Origin: Jackrogersella multiformis
Lineage: Eukaryota; Ascomycota; Sordariomycetes; Xylariales; Hypoxylaceae
NCBI GenBank assembly: GCA_902806575.1
Contig: CADCXD010000010.1
Coordinates: 1,178,001 to 1,242,000 of the forward strand
DNA length: 64,000 bases
Direction of reading: 5' to 3'
The notes under the pieces are model-generated. The model had not been told where the DNA came from, searched no databases, and worked only from the letters and a program-made list of their open reading frames with translations. Shown piece after piece: positions 42,144-53,115 of the stretch. How positions within the stretch are numbered: position 1 is the stretch's first letter; every line of letters starts with the position of its first letter. Both the position numbers and the translations under genes were made by a program.

Positions 42144-43797
42144 GTTTGCCGTAACGGTTCACCCGAGGTAGGAGGGGCTTTTTGAGTTTAGGAATGATGT
42201 TCTAAGTTCCTAATGACGGTGGTCCGCCTAATGAAGGTTGACCGAGGTTCCTAATTAAGAGCAGTCTGCAGGAGACCGCTATATTTATGGTTATGGTTAT
42301 GGTTACCTACCCAGGTAGCTAGCCCTTGTTGGCGTGAACTGTATGTAGGCTGCTAGGTAACCTAGGTAGACTGCTACTACCTGGTTACTAGGTAGGTAGG
42401 TAGTATCGGGTGTGGTGGAGAAAATGTTAAGGTTAAGGTTAGATGGATACCGACGACTGCCAATGCAGTTGGTAATGCAGGTGGTAATGCAGTTGGAAAC
42501 GACGGATGCGGTCGGGTTGAGTTACTTGCATTTGCTGACGCCTCTATGATAGGTCATCATATAAATGCAAGTAATACGTGAACAGGCTTCTAATGTATGA
42601 TATACCTAGGTATGTATGTGATTGACCCAAGTAGATATGGGTGATCGTCGTCACAGGCAAGGTTGAGGCGCAGTGTAATACGTAGGAATGAGAGATTGCG
42701 CGTCTGCTCGAGTTCCAGTCGAAAGACGTTGTAGGATGTATTCACGATTATTATATCTCGTAAGAATTGTGGACTTGATGGTGTACAATGATAAAAACAA
42801 AACAAAATATTGCCGAGAAGCTGCTTCTATAAAGAGAAAACAGAACGGAAAGGCACGATGGTCATTCGACGATAGAGCTTCCTTTCACATGTTTTGCTAG
42901 GTTAAGAACTTTAGAGGCAAGGGCAAATGCAAGCAATCACCGTACGGAGTACGAATTTGTAAAACCTCCACAAGGACAAGGTACAGATAAGGTACCTCAC
43001 AAGCTTTATTCCAAAACCTACCTGGCTACCTAGGTACCCCGCATATCCTACGATTAAGTTTGTCATTTTGCTAGGCTGCTAGGTATCGACTTCGTACCTG
43101 GCTAGGCTAGAATTAGGTCTTTGATTTAAGCTATTAAGATCATTGAACCCTTTTATGTTCCAAAATATGCACGTGCGATATAATATGACTGTTATTAGAC
43201 GAACTAGAGTATTATCATCATACTTTAGTGTGGTATTTGTTGATATAAGCAGTTCCGATATTACGAGGTTCTGTAAGGCAGCGTGTTACCTGCCTAAGTA
43301 CCTGGTAGGTATATGTAGATATTCAATACCTTAGGTGGTAGGTACCTAACAAATGCAAATCGTCGTTGCCGTGTTAACGAAATTCTCCATTTAAACATCA
43401 CAACCCCTGCAATCAACGACCCATCGCATCAGGAATCACAGAACCAAAAACGAGCCGGGCGTCATATACATATGTACATACCTACATCATCTTTCGTTTC
43501 TTCCCTCTTCTTCTTCTGAGATCAGGAGATCATTCCATTTTGATAACCCCAACTTCTTCTCTTCGTCCATTTGTATTAACAGTCTGCCGCCGTCGCCAAC
43601 GAGCAACTTTTGGCCTTTTTTTTTTTTCCATCTTTAGGTTTCTCTCTATTTACTCCTAACTCTTCCGCCCATTACCTCATCTCGTCGCATCGCATAACCG
43701 TCGCTGCAACCGTCGTATACAATACAATAACATTACCGACAACAATAATCCGCAATACCTACATCCCGAGTTGGCACACATATCAAAATCGTTTAAA
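42144..43797. promoter_or_regulatory. Divergent intergenic region GGPP synthase / Cdc14
   Basis: A 1.65-kb gap with many repeats: GGTTATGGTTATGGTTA (42287-42304), dense TAGGTAGG/CTACCTACC clusters (42304-42410), GTAATGCAG-type direct repeats (42456-42496) and TACCTAGGTA motifs (42602-42612, 43026-43036, 43278-43350). The right 300 bases before the Cdc14 ATG are CT-rich, typical of a fungal promoter and 5' leader. No further gene is supported. Confidence 0.45.
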
Positions 43798-44800
43798 ATG
43801 GAAAACCTACTATCTCTCGCTTTCGACAACCTATCATCCTACGACGGCCCCAAGATCCGCAAGGGTCTGCGCCAGGTCGAAGGCCTCTTGGCCAATATTT
43901 GCCTGTCTAGGGCGCAGAGCAAAGATCGCCGAGCGTCAGTCATGTCCAGGGATCCGGGGCAGGTGGAGGAGCAGGAAGCGCTGCCCCCCAAGACCCTCGA
44001 AGAGATCGCCGACGACCCGGCTTTCTACGAGTTCTTCAAGCTTCAGGATGGGTTCGAGTGGAACCTCGCCATGCGCTTAGTTAACACCCTCGACCGGCTG
44101 CTGGCCAGGGGTGCAGACGGCTCCAACGACTTGCTGATCCTGAGCGCGCTGGATCTGGTCCAGGGAGTCATGCTGCTCCATCCGCCCAGTAAGGCTCTGT
44201 TCTCCCGAGAGATGTCAATGAACGTGAGTCCGGCGCATCCTCCCACCCCCTTTCCTTCCCTACGTCACTATCCAAGCGCCCATAGCTGACCCCACTACCC
44301 CCTCACAGCTCCTCCTAGACCTCCTCGAGCCCGACTTCTGCCCCGCGATCCAGTCGGCCACCGTCGTGACGCTCGTGACGGCTCTCATCGACACGCCGCG
44401 CAACACGCGGACCTTCGAGAGCCTCGACGGGCTGCTGACCATAACCTCGCTGTTTCGGAACCGGTGCACGGCCCGCGACGTCAAGCTCAAGCTCATCGAG
44501 TTCCTGTACTTCTACCTCATGCCCGAGGTCCCGTCCATCCCCAGCGCCCGCGCCGCCCAGCAGGACCCCCAGCTGCCCGGCCTGCTCCAGCGCAGCCCTA
44601 GTAAGCTCGCCAAGGCATTCGCGTTCGGCAACGGTGGTCCCGGGAGGGGCGGCGAGAACGGCCGCCCCCGCTCCGCCGGCGACGGCGAGACCAGGAGCCA
44701 AGAGGAGAAGCAGGCCCTGCTCGGCCGCCACCTGAGCAGCGTCCAGGAGCTGGTCGAGGATCTGCGGTCGAATACGCCCTTCGGGGGCGCGGTGGGCTAG
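43798..44800 (+). CDS. Cdc14-domain protein, septation initiation network component
   Basis: Two exons (43798-44223 and 44309-44800) join in frame to 305 residues. The whole body is helical and matches the fungal Cell-division-control-protein-14 (SIN) family: MENLLSLAFDNLSSYDGPKIRKGLRQVEG at the start, FFKLQDGFEWNLAMRLVNTLDRLL, LLLDLLEPDFCPAIQSATVVTLV and RDVKLKLIEFLYFYLMPE. In fission yeast this protein (unrelated to the Cdc14 phosphatase) binds the kinase Sid1 in the septation initiation network that triggers the contractile ring and septum. The Gly/Ser/Arg-rich insertion (GNGGPGRGGENGRPRSAGDG) near the C-terminus is disordered and probably variable. Confidence 0.88.
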
Positions 44801-45220
44801 CGCGAAGTTCCAGCCCCGCTTCAAATTGTCAGGTAGCTAAATCACTGCTGCATTGCGAAACGCTTTACTCCTTTGGCGTTACGGTCCGGTTTGCCGAGTT
44901 GGAAGATACTCCCCGAGCCCACCCCCCCCCGAATCCTTTGATCAAAGAAAGCCTGGCCGGGGGAGTAGTACATGGGATGAAGGATCACCCTATACTAATG
45001 TGTGTTGGAAATGCATATTCTTTTCTTTTTTACGAGTGGCGTTGGGTGCAAGGAAAAAGGGCAAGGCAAGGCAAGGGAAGGCGTTTGTCCAGATCATGGG
45101 TGTTCAGTCGCATTCATTCATGACATATTCATATGTACTCTTACAAATCAAGATTAGGGTAGGGTAATATACCAAGAACTCCGTCCTACATTCCTGAAAA
45201 TTGCTCGCTCGCCCCCTCCC
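44801..45220. other. Convergent 3' intergenic region
   Basis: Spacer between Cdc14 and the glycoprotein gene with a GCAAGGCAAGGCAAGG slip at 45062-45077; no gene seen. Confidence 0.5.
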
Positions 45221-46663
45221 CTACTTTTTCCCTTCCTGCCCATTTGCCCCCGGCGGGGGTGGAGGCGATGGTGAGATTCCCTGATACCTGTGCCATTCTG
45301 CTTCCTCGGGGTTCATCGGTTGCGGTGAAGTTCCTGGGCTGCCGATTAATTCGAACGGCTCGTAACCAGGCGTGGTCGGATTTACATTCGGACCATTTTT
45401 CTTCGCGGCCAGTTCGTTTTCCTCTAGTTCTGCGCGTACGGCCGCAGTATCGAGCTCGACCGGCGGCACGATATCACTTGGATGGTCCGGATAACGATTG
45501 ACAGCCGTGGCCGCTCGATTGGTAAAGCTAGGGCTTGACCTCGGCTCCGTGGCCACAATTGTGCTTCCATCCGTGTACGGGCCGGGCACGGCATCGGGAC
45601 CGTAGTAGTCGTACACGAGTCCGGTGTCGTGCAGTCGTGGCCTCATACCCATCCCGCTCGACGGGCTCGTGATGTCCGAGTTGGCAACGGCGTACGGCAT
45701 AAACGGTTCGCGGAGGTTTTCCATCTGCTGCTGGTCTCCGGACCCCGTTAGCGTCGCAGCTTCGCGTTCCGACTTGGCTTTCCGTCGACGGTTGATCCAG
45801 AACCAAGTCACGCCGCCGATGATTGCGGCAGCGCCCACGGCGACGCCTACGCCGATGCCGACTCGAGCGCCCTCGGAGATCCCGCCACTATCGACCACGG
45901 TTAAGTTTGCCGCGCACAGGTTTGAGGTGGACGTGGCTTGGACGATCGAGGTGCAAGTGCTGCCGAAATTGCAGCACCCGCCCCCCGTAGGACAGGCAAT
46001 TTGCGATGTAGTGCAACCTGACGGGATTTGGGTCACGAGGGTGGACATGGACGACGAAGGCGCGAATAAGCAACTACTCCCGAAGCCGCAGGATGCCCCG
46101 TACGCACAGCAGTGCCCGCCGAAGGTCGCCTGGCATTGGAAGGAAGAGCTGCTGCAGGGTCGTCCGCAGCACCCCGACGTCTGACTCGTCTGCACGAGAG
46201 CGATTGTCGTGCCGGAGGTCGCGATCGTGGTGGTGCTGGTGATAGTGTCGTTGCAGTACAGTTGATCCTCAGCGCACCGCGATCCACAAGTGGTTCCAAG
46301 GCCGCAGCACCTCAATTCCCAGGACGCATTTACAAAGCAGTACTGGTCGTTACGACAGCAGACGGACGCCCCTGCGGGACCGACCTCCAGACAACTATGA
46401 TTGCCTACGGCGCATTGGCTAGGCGTCTGGTCCTGGCGCCTTGCCTTGCCCGACTGCGGTAGCGCGGGGATCGGCGGCATACCATCCACGAAATAACGCG
46501 GCCCGAAGCCGGGGTTGGAAATCTGGTCCAGCTGCTGCGGAAATAGAGCCGCATCATTGAGACCAGCGAAATTTTCATAATAAGCAGCCGCCCTAGTAAC
46601 ACTGGTGAGCGACGCGATGAGCAGTAGCATGGCTATGGCGAAGTTGGTGGGTTTGGCCGCCAT
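45221..46663 (-). CDS. Cysteine-rich single-pass membrane glycoprotein
   Basis: The start at 46663 is preferred over an upstream ATG at 46711 because it places a clean signal peptide at the N-terminus (MAAKPTNFAIAMLLLIASLTSVTRA). The ectodomain has many closely spaced cysteines in CC pairs (SVCCRNDQYC, LRCCGLGTTCGSRC, SGCCGRPC, GGHCCAYGASCGFGSSC, GGGCCNFGSTC) with Ser/Thr stretches, as in fungal cell-surface proteins of unknown function. One membrane helix follows (VGIGVGVAVGAAAIIGGVTWFWI) with a RRRKAK stop-transfer. A Pro/Ser-rich cytosolic tail of about 180 residues ends in PPPPPGANGQEGKK. It may be a sensor or wall anchor; no enzymatic motif is seen. The model gives 480 residues in one exon. 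Confidence 0.8.
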   Translation of the reverse strand: MAAKPTNFAIAMLLLIASLTSVTRAAAYYENFAGLNDAALFPQQLDQISNPGFGPRYFVDGMPPIPALPQSGKARRQDQTPSQCAVGNHSCLEVGPAGASVCCRNDQYCFVNASWELRCCGLGTTCGSRCAEDQLYCNDTITSTTTIATSGTTIALVQTSQTSGCCGRPCSSSSFQCQATFGGHCCAYGASCGFGSSCLFAPSSSMSTLVTQIPSGCTTSQIACPTGGGCCNFGSTCTSIVQATSTSNLCAANLTVVDSGGISEGARVGIGVGVAVGAAAIIGGVTWFWINRRRKAKSEREAATLTGSGDQQQMENLREPFMPYAVANSDITSPSSGMGMRPRLHDTGLVYDYYGPDAVPGPYTDGSTIVATEPRSSPSFTNRAATAVNRYPDHPSDIVPPVELDTAAVRAELEENELAAKKNGPNVNPTTPGYEPFELIGSPGTSPQPMNPEEAEWHRYQGISPSPPPPPGANGQEGKK

Positions 46664-47900
46664 TGCGCGAGGGAGACGGCCGTCAGACGGACAGCCAGCC
46701 TTGGAAAGCAATGGTTGAATTCGGCATATAGAATGGGTATTGCCTACTCCATTCGTTTATATAGGTGTGTAGAATCAATTGCGGTAATACCAAATCAGCA
46801 AAGGAGTAAAAAAGCAGCTCGATTCAATGCATTTAGAGAAATGATTATGATAAAACGGCAGGACGAAAAAAGGTCAGCATCGATTGCAGACTTCTCGCAA
46901 TAGACACCAGGCCGAAGAAGGCAAAATATTGAAGCTAGCCTACCTATCGGCGACCTACCCACCCGGGTTCTGCAGCTTTGTGCACCTCTGCGAAGAAGTC
47001 CATTGGGCTCTCGGTCAGCAGTGAGATTTGGAGATTGGGTCGCACCAACAACTGGACGACCCTCGTATATTGCTGTAAGACAGCCTGCATATTGATGTTA
47101 CATCGATCGGGCCAGACTTGGTTAGCTAGTAAGTTGGCGATGACAGCAGCGAGAAGATGGGCTTTTGGGGGCTGAATATGTGTATGTCGTGAGAGGAATA
47201 AGAAGGTTGATAAGGGTAGAGAATTATTGGTGGCGGTTTTACGCCACAAAGAGGTATGCAAAACACATATTCGGTTTATTCAATATCGAGGTGATGGGAT
47301 GAAGATGTAGGGTACCACAGAAGCGGCAACTAGGAAAAGGGGTACATTAGGTACCTAGGTCCTAGGTACCAAAGCGCCTACCCACTTAAGCCGAATGTTC
47401 TGAACTACCTAGGTACCTCCTACGAAAAGGTAGATGATACCTGAGTTAGTTCGAGTAAGAGTCCGGACTCTGAAAGTTATCTTCTAGTCAGGGCATCCTT
47501 AGCATTGCCTGATTACCTAGGTACCTAGAAAGCAGGTTGCACCATTCGAAATTACTTGTCACCATCCGACGGGCTGGCGCAGGCTATGTGACCTTCCTGA
47601 GAGACACTATCCGAGTCTGTCCCATTGTGCTTGCTCGTGCGCCTACATTCAAGAGGTGCGGTACCTAGGTACTGATAATAATGTTTCTAGCTCTGTGCAA
47701 AAATTGCGAGGACGGAGCGGGAGCTAGATCCTTTGCCTCAACTGGAAGGCTCAAGATCGAAACCCTGATATCGAATTAGTAGTATATAAGTTGTCTAGGT
47801 AATATTAGGAAAATATCCGTATGGAAGTATATCTAGCTGTATTAATGGTAGTCTTCTGACCTCCTGAATTTAAAAGTCGCGTCCGCCGATTAGTCGAATT
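46664..47900. other. Intergenic, with one doubtful small frame
   Basis: A minus-strand frame at 46944-47261 includes helical-looking sequence (AHLLAAVIANLLANQVW, LQQYTRVVQLLVRPNL) that could be the last exon of an unrecognised or broken gene, but no other exon was found. The rest holds TACCTAGGTACC clusters (47347-47372, 47404-47418, 47512-47528, 47661-47673). Confidence 0.35.
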
Positions 47901-49311
47901 TCACACAGGAGGTGTACCTCGATCTCGGCCGGACCTATAACTATTCCTCATCTCCATGGAGACTATCGCACGTTGGCTCTCACCATCCACTTCATTAGGG
48001 TAATCTTCGCTTCCTTCATATGTTGGTTTGGTCATGTTATGACCTATCTTTTCATTCTGGTTGCCGCTGCTGTTTAGTGTACCGAGCAGTTTGAGCTTGG
48101 CTGGTATAATACGCAGAAGGGGCTGCATTGCGGGAAAGCAGCCGCACCATAAGCCGACATGACCTTCGAGATTCGTCCAGGTCCCTAGAAATGGCATTTC
48201 ATATGTTCTATAGGTGCGAAGACGTTAGCTTTGGGAAACCGAGGCAATAGAACACGACGCCGCTGAGAGGTGATGGGTTATAACGCACATATCTGTAGTA
48301 TAGTCTCGGGTCTTTATCAAGACTACACGTATGATTCCCGTAACGACAGCAAAAACCCCAACACTGAGGACAAGTACGATCTGGAGCGTCTTCCTAGACC
48401 ACATCATCTTGGTGCATATTACCCAGATAGGCAAGAAGAGAAGAATCGTATCGACGACTATGCCAACCACGCCATGCCCAACCATCATATTTTTATGGGC
48501 CACTATTCCTACACAATGAAGCTCCGGAACGATTATAGGTTTGAAGACATCTCTAGATACACAGATGTTTCAGTACTTAGAGGAGGTGAAGGATGAGAAC
48601 TGGTGTGTCAGACTTACGCTACTGGAGTGCATTCGGTAAGCCTGTATACGAAAGCAGTAACGGTCTGAACCAAGATGATTACCGCAACAGCCCAAGAGAA
48701 TAATTTTATGCTCCCTAAATACTTAATTAGCGATTAGGACCTATATAAATATATGCTACGTCTCAATTGCTTACTATCCTGTGTAAGTCGAGGCAAGAAT
48801 GCAAGAATTGCGAATCTTACTATGGCCACAACCCAGAAATAAAGGAGTGTCAGGATCACTAGTGACTAGTAACATATTAGTAATCCAGACCATGATATTG
48901 CAGCATCTGTAAGGAGGGACAAGACACACCTCGAAGAAATCGGAGAGGATTTTTGGTGGTATATAGGCCAGGTGTGTTCCACTTCCGAAAGACACAGCTA
49001 CGAAACACTGTTAGCATCGTAATTCTCTAACATATCTCCGCGTGAGAAAACCGACCGTGGATGTTCATTATGGATATGAACACTAGGAGCGCCTACATCA
49101 GTCAATAAGCGTATACTTCTCAAGGTAACGTATGAGGGATAAAGCTTACATAGGCAATACCGGCGAGCCCATCATCGAGCCCAGGAGACTTGGTCATGAA
49201 TATCCGAACGAAAAGGCGAAGGCCGTAGAATAAAGTTGAAAACCCAATTAGCCACCCATTGAGTCCCTTTTCAATGTCGCCATGATAATCTGGGGTGTTG
49301 CTGAAGTCCAT
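47901..49311 (-). CDS. Rhodopsin-domain seven-helix membrane protein (fungal PTH11/SAT4-like family)
   Basis: At least seven exons with short introns. They read MDFSNTPDYHGDIEKGLNGW...GIAY (49150-49311), ALLVFISIMNIHG, VSFGSGTHLAYIPPKILSDFFE, SLVILTLLYFWVVAIVRFAILAF, SIKLFSWAVAVIILVQTVTAFVYRLTECTP, then ..HKNMMVGHGVVGIVVDTILLFLPIWVICTKMM and QIVLVLSVGVFAVVTGIIRVVL, and finally MPFLGTWTNLEGHVGLWCGCFPAMQPLLR. The order of helices, the CTP motif after helix 4 and the W-x-x-x-E-x-x-x-G/N-W-C-x-C-x-P-A/S motif in the last exon fit the fungal Rhodopsin-domain family of plasma-membrane proteins. Some members are GPCR-like. The cytosolic tail is polar. Exact borders of exons 5-7 are estimated. Confidence 0.7.
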
Positions 49312-50481
49312 TTTGACCACCTAAGATCACTGTCGCTTACTGAGTCACCTGGGAGTGACTGCTAATTTTCACTGTCGACATTGATGCGCGAGGAACAGCA
49401 TGATGTTCTGTTCCTGAAGACAAAATCCGTCCGATCTCGCAAAGGCATGTGGACATCACTCATATATATAAACTTTCCATCATCACGATCTCGAATAGGA
49501 ATCTCCCGGGAGAGTATCCGAGGGGAAGTTGCTTTTTCTTCCACACGCCACATTCCGTCTACTAACTGATTTGCTAGCAATAGTCAGGCTGCGGATGGTT
49601 CCCCGTGATGTGTTGGTTCCCTTCGTAGAATGAATCCAAAGTGCCGGACCCTGATCGGCAAGAATGACAGTAAAGTACGTGTAGGATGCGTGTCGAGTCT
49701 CGTACCAGCGTGTAGTCCTCGTGGATAGGCAGAATAGGGAGACAACCCTACCTTCCAGAAGAATGCATTTTCTTTTTTTCCCACGACCATTTAACATGGT
49801 TAGGTTAGCCCTTGCTACGAAAGGGATGTTCAAGCCATAGATAACGGCAGACTTGTGGCGTTTTTGTCTTTCGGATTCCGAAGACCCGAATCTTCGGCCT
49901 TCGAGACAGTTCCAACATGCTATCCTCTAATGGCATTCCTCTGCAGGCCAAAGACCTACCGTTCAGGACCCTGAAACATTGGACCAAGTTCGGATATCGG
50001 GGTTTCTGCTAGACCGAATATACGGTAGTAGTCTAGTATCGCGTCTGTAAATGTACGTCATCATAACTACCTAGGTAGTCGTTAAGAGGACCGTTCTGCC
50101 GGGTTTGTTTCCCCAATCATGGGTCTGCAGACCATTTCCCCCCTTAAACAAGGCAAGTGAAGAGCTTCGATGGGAGAGAAGATACCTAGGACGGCGGACG
50201 ATAGGTAGCGTTTTGACAATTATTCCCAACATTATTCTAAGCTTAGTACCCATAGGAAAACTTAAGATAGGACGGTTCCTGGGCGTAAAATCTGTACATG
50301 CTTTACTTATTCCTAGTTAGGTAACTATTTCAACTGATAAGTTGGGACTGCTCGCTCAGACATCCCTTGCATTGAATCCGATCTTTAGAGTTTACCATTG
50401 CTCTGCCTTAGCAGGTCAATGCAGAGCCGCGGCCTCCACGAAGCAACCGCGCTATAGAGTCAAGGCGTGGTGACTTATATA
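49312..50481. other. Intergenic, no convincing gene
   Basis: Several 60-70-codon frames overlap on both strands without domains or splice support. One CTACCTAGGTAGT motif lies at about 50067-50079. The region presumably holds the promoters of the divergent 7TM and tyrosinase genes. Confidence 0.5.
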
Positions 50482-52172
50482 ATGTGGCTGATTTCTAATT
50501 CCCAGTGTACCGGTTGCTCACCAACCTCGGACGTATGTGCTTGTCGATCGTACCGTCATGCGGATCCCTACTTTGCTTGTGTGTGTATTCCTTATGATTA
50601 CGAATACTGTCTCAAGTCGAATACGATCGATCGGATATGGAGAGGTGTGCAGGACACCGGTTGTCAGGAGAGAATGGTGCGTTTAGTCTCGTTATTTTCG
50701 CTGATTGGGACAGATGTAATAGAAGTCTATTGACTAACCATTCTATGATTCAAAGGCGAGATTTAACTCGAAGGGAACAACTTGAGTTTATATCAGCTAT
50801 AAAATGCCTGCAGGCTAACTCGGGGATGACGGCCGAAACGTTCTCGGGGGTCAAGTCGCGATACGATGATTTCGTGGCATTGCATATTAGCCAGGCTGAC
50901 TACGTCCATTGGGTTGTGAGTTTTCATCTTAGTTACTACCTACATACCTAATGCAAGCTCTGTTATTGATTAGTCCCAAGGGCCATTTCTTACCGTAAGA
51001 CTTTCTTTTTTTTCATCCCGGCTTAAGGGCGTTGTTAATGTGGTCAGATGGCATCGATACTTCTTACGATTATTTGAACAAACCCTTCAAACCGAATGTT
51101 CATATGAGGGATCTATACCGTAGGTATCCTTTCATTAGATCTAAGTTAGACGGGAACTTGTTAACTCGGTAGCAAAGGTACTGGGGTTTGCGCCATAATT
51201 CTAAATCATCGAAGAAAAGGACGCTGATGGATATGCCTATTAGACTGGGAACGAGATTCCGTCGACGAGGCTTCGCTCCTAAATTCGCCAATTTTCGACG
51301 CTGAATACGGGTTTGGAGGTATACAGGCCCAATATATCCCCTGAAGAAACAAGGCTGAACGACTAAAAGGCAATGGTGATTACGTGGAGGACCTTAGCGT
51401 CTTTCCAGATGAGTGGAAGACCAGTTTCGATATACCTGGAAGAACGGGAGGCGGTAAGTTACTTCGCGTCAGAGAGCTCGAGTTTCTTTGCAATGACTGA
51501 CTTGACAATGCCTGATTCAAGGGTGTCTTCCGAACGGACCATTCGCTGGTGTAAATGCCTCTATGGGGCCCGGAAATCATACCGAATACACGCCGCATTG
51601 TATTCGACGAGACTTCAGCCCATGGTTGATGGCAAGAGCATTACATACAGACACCATCGCTTTCGTTATGGAAGCAACCAGTTATTTTGAGCTTGAACAT
51701 AGGACCGAAGGTCTCGGTCTTGGAATAGCCGCGGCGTCAATTCACGGCGGCGGACACCTCGGTATCGGGGGCATGCTTGGTGATGTAAGAAAGCTATAGT
51801 CTGGAGACACTTCAAACAGCTGATCTTATCTTTTTTAGATGGCGAACACATGGTCATCGACCGTCGACCCGATATTTTGGCTTCATCATGGTGCTATAGA
51901 TCGTCTATGGGATGCCTGGCAACGAAAAGGTATGTATGTACTATCCGGGATGAGATTCCGAGTTGCTAACACCGAGAAAAGACTGGATAAAGAGAAAGGA
52001 AGATATGGGGGGCCCTGATACACAGTGGGCGTATCCATATGACTATTTCGGCGAGAAATCTTATAACAACGTCACCTTGGACTTTGTGATGAATTTCGGC
52101 GAAATAGGTGGGATAGTGAATATCCGCCAAGTTATGGATATACAAGCCAGTTTGTGTTATGTATATTCATAA
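50482..52172 (+). CDS. Tyrosinase (type-3 copper oxidase), many small exons, one frame problem
   Basis: Exons are about 50482-50676 (uncertain), 50756-50915, 50974-50994, 51048-51119, 51178-51185 (8 nt), 51244-51318, 51370-51453, 51522-51784, 51839-51929 and 51982-52172. Copper-A histidines lie in DFVALHISQ, YVHW and TWHRYF, followed by YWDW. Copper-B histidines lie in SIHGGGHLG and DPIFWLHHGAIDRLWDAW. Other tyrosinase landmarks are SPIFDAEYGFGG, IPGRTGGGCLPNGPF and the ending NVTLDFVMNFG...VMDIQASLCYVYS. Such enzymes oxidise phenols to quinones for pigments or defence. The start is uncertain and no signal peptide is visible; the ATG at 50637 in the exon-2 frame is an alternative. The junction 50994/51048 misses the frame by one base (FLT-WHRYF), so the gene may be damaged or contain a sequence error. 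Confidence 0.8.
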
Positions 52173-52455
52173 ATTGGCTTGGTTTCGTACTTTGGAGGTG
52201 ATACTCATGATTGGTACCAAGGAAATAACGGTGTGGGATAAGGTCAATAAAGGGGTTGATAACCACGCTAGTTTGTCATTGAATAACTCTTGGTCGGTTT
52301 GCTCGTTTGTCAACTTGTTTATCTGCTATGAGATTTTTACCTCTGGGCTAGCGTTGGACATGGTAGGATTGGCGAATCTAGATAGAATACCTATCTTGAT
52401 GGGGATATCAAATGCAATGCACGAGGAAGATAATCAACGACATGCCGATATGTTT

Positions 52456-53115
52456 TCAAGCCGCAGCCAGCGACCCACTAGAGAAAGCTGTTTCCTCAAC
52501 CCACCATTTGAGGAACTCTTGCATCCTCTCGGTCCTTTCTCTAGCAAGTTCTCGTCCGACGCCTGTCTTCATCATGCTCTCAAGATTCAGTAGCTTGTCG
52601 TGGAAATGTTGAACGGAATTTTCCATAGACTGTTGTGTTCTGGCGCCGCCGAAAGTGAAGACTCTACCGATCCCAATACTTCCAATAGCATCGAGTCGAT
52701 CAGCGTCTTGGACGACTGCTAACTCGGGATGAGACTTGATAAGTTCTTGAACCCGAGATAGGTCCTTGATCTCGGTTGAATAGCTGACACCTAGACAAAT
52801 TGCCTGAACTTGCTTCGCAAGCTGCTCTGTGGCACCAAAAGATAGGAGGAGTTCGTATACTAAGGTCGAAGCGTCCTCTCCTGGCTTCAGATATTTCTTG
52901 TCTCCCACGTCGTGCAAAAGGGCACTGAGGACCACAACTTCCGGATCTCGCGGAGGGGTCTCCGGCGAGTGGGCATGGATGTGTTTAGCAAGTCCTACGA
53001 CACGCTGTATGTGGTTGAAGTCATGAGATCCATCGTATTTTGCCATATAGGCCTTGACATATTCTGTGACCGACTTGACGAGGTTCTCCTTTTCGGAGCA
53101 CTCAACTTGGGCCAT
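52456..53115 (-). CDS. HD-domain metal-dependent phosphohydrolase
   Basis: A single exon encodes 219 residues. The HD-superfamily metal ligands are visible: H in DGSHDFNHIQRVV (about 31-40), the HD doublet in VLSALLHDVGDKKYL (about 60-72) and the distal aspartate in VVQDADRLDAIGSIGIGRVF (about 135-152). Sequence and length match the YedJ-like group of small HD hydrolases. The natural substrate is unknown, though nucleotide or phosphate-ester hydrolysis is likely. It is cytosolic, with no targeting signal. The gene is convergent with the tyrosinase, whose stop lies 284 bases away. Confidence 0.85.
   Translation of the reverse strand: MAQVECSEKENLVKSVTEYVKAYMAKYDGSHDFNHIQRVVGLAKHIHAHSPETPPRDPEVVVLSALLHDVGDKKYLKPGEDASTLVYELLLSFGATEQLAKQVQAICLGVSYSTEIKDLSRVQELIKSHPELAVVQDADRLDAIGSIGIGRVFTFGGARTQQSMENSVQHFHDKLLNLESMMKTGVGRELARERTERMQEFLKWWVEETAFSSGSLAAA

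Noticed and set aside
44315..44824. Minus-strand frame of 169 codons
   Set aside because: Antisense to exon 2 of the Cdc14 gene, with low-complexity Glu/Leu/Gly/Arg composition.
40974..46663. Terpenoid gene cluster around GGPP synthase
   Set aside because: Neighbours are an F-box protein, SIN Cdc14 and a surface glycoprotein; no cyclase, P450, transferase or transporter is adjacent.
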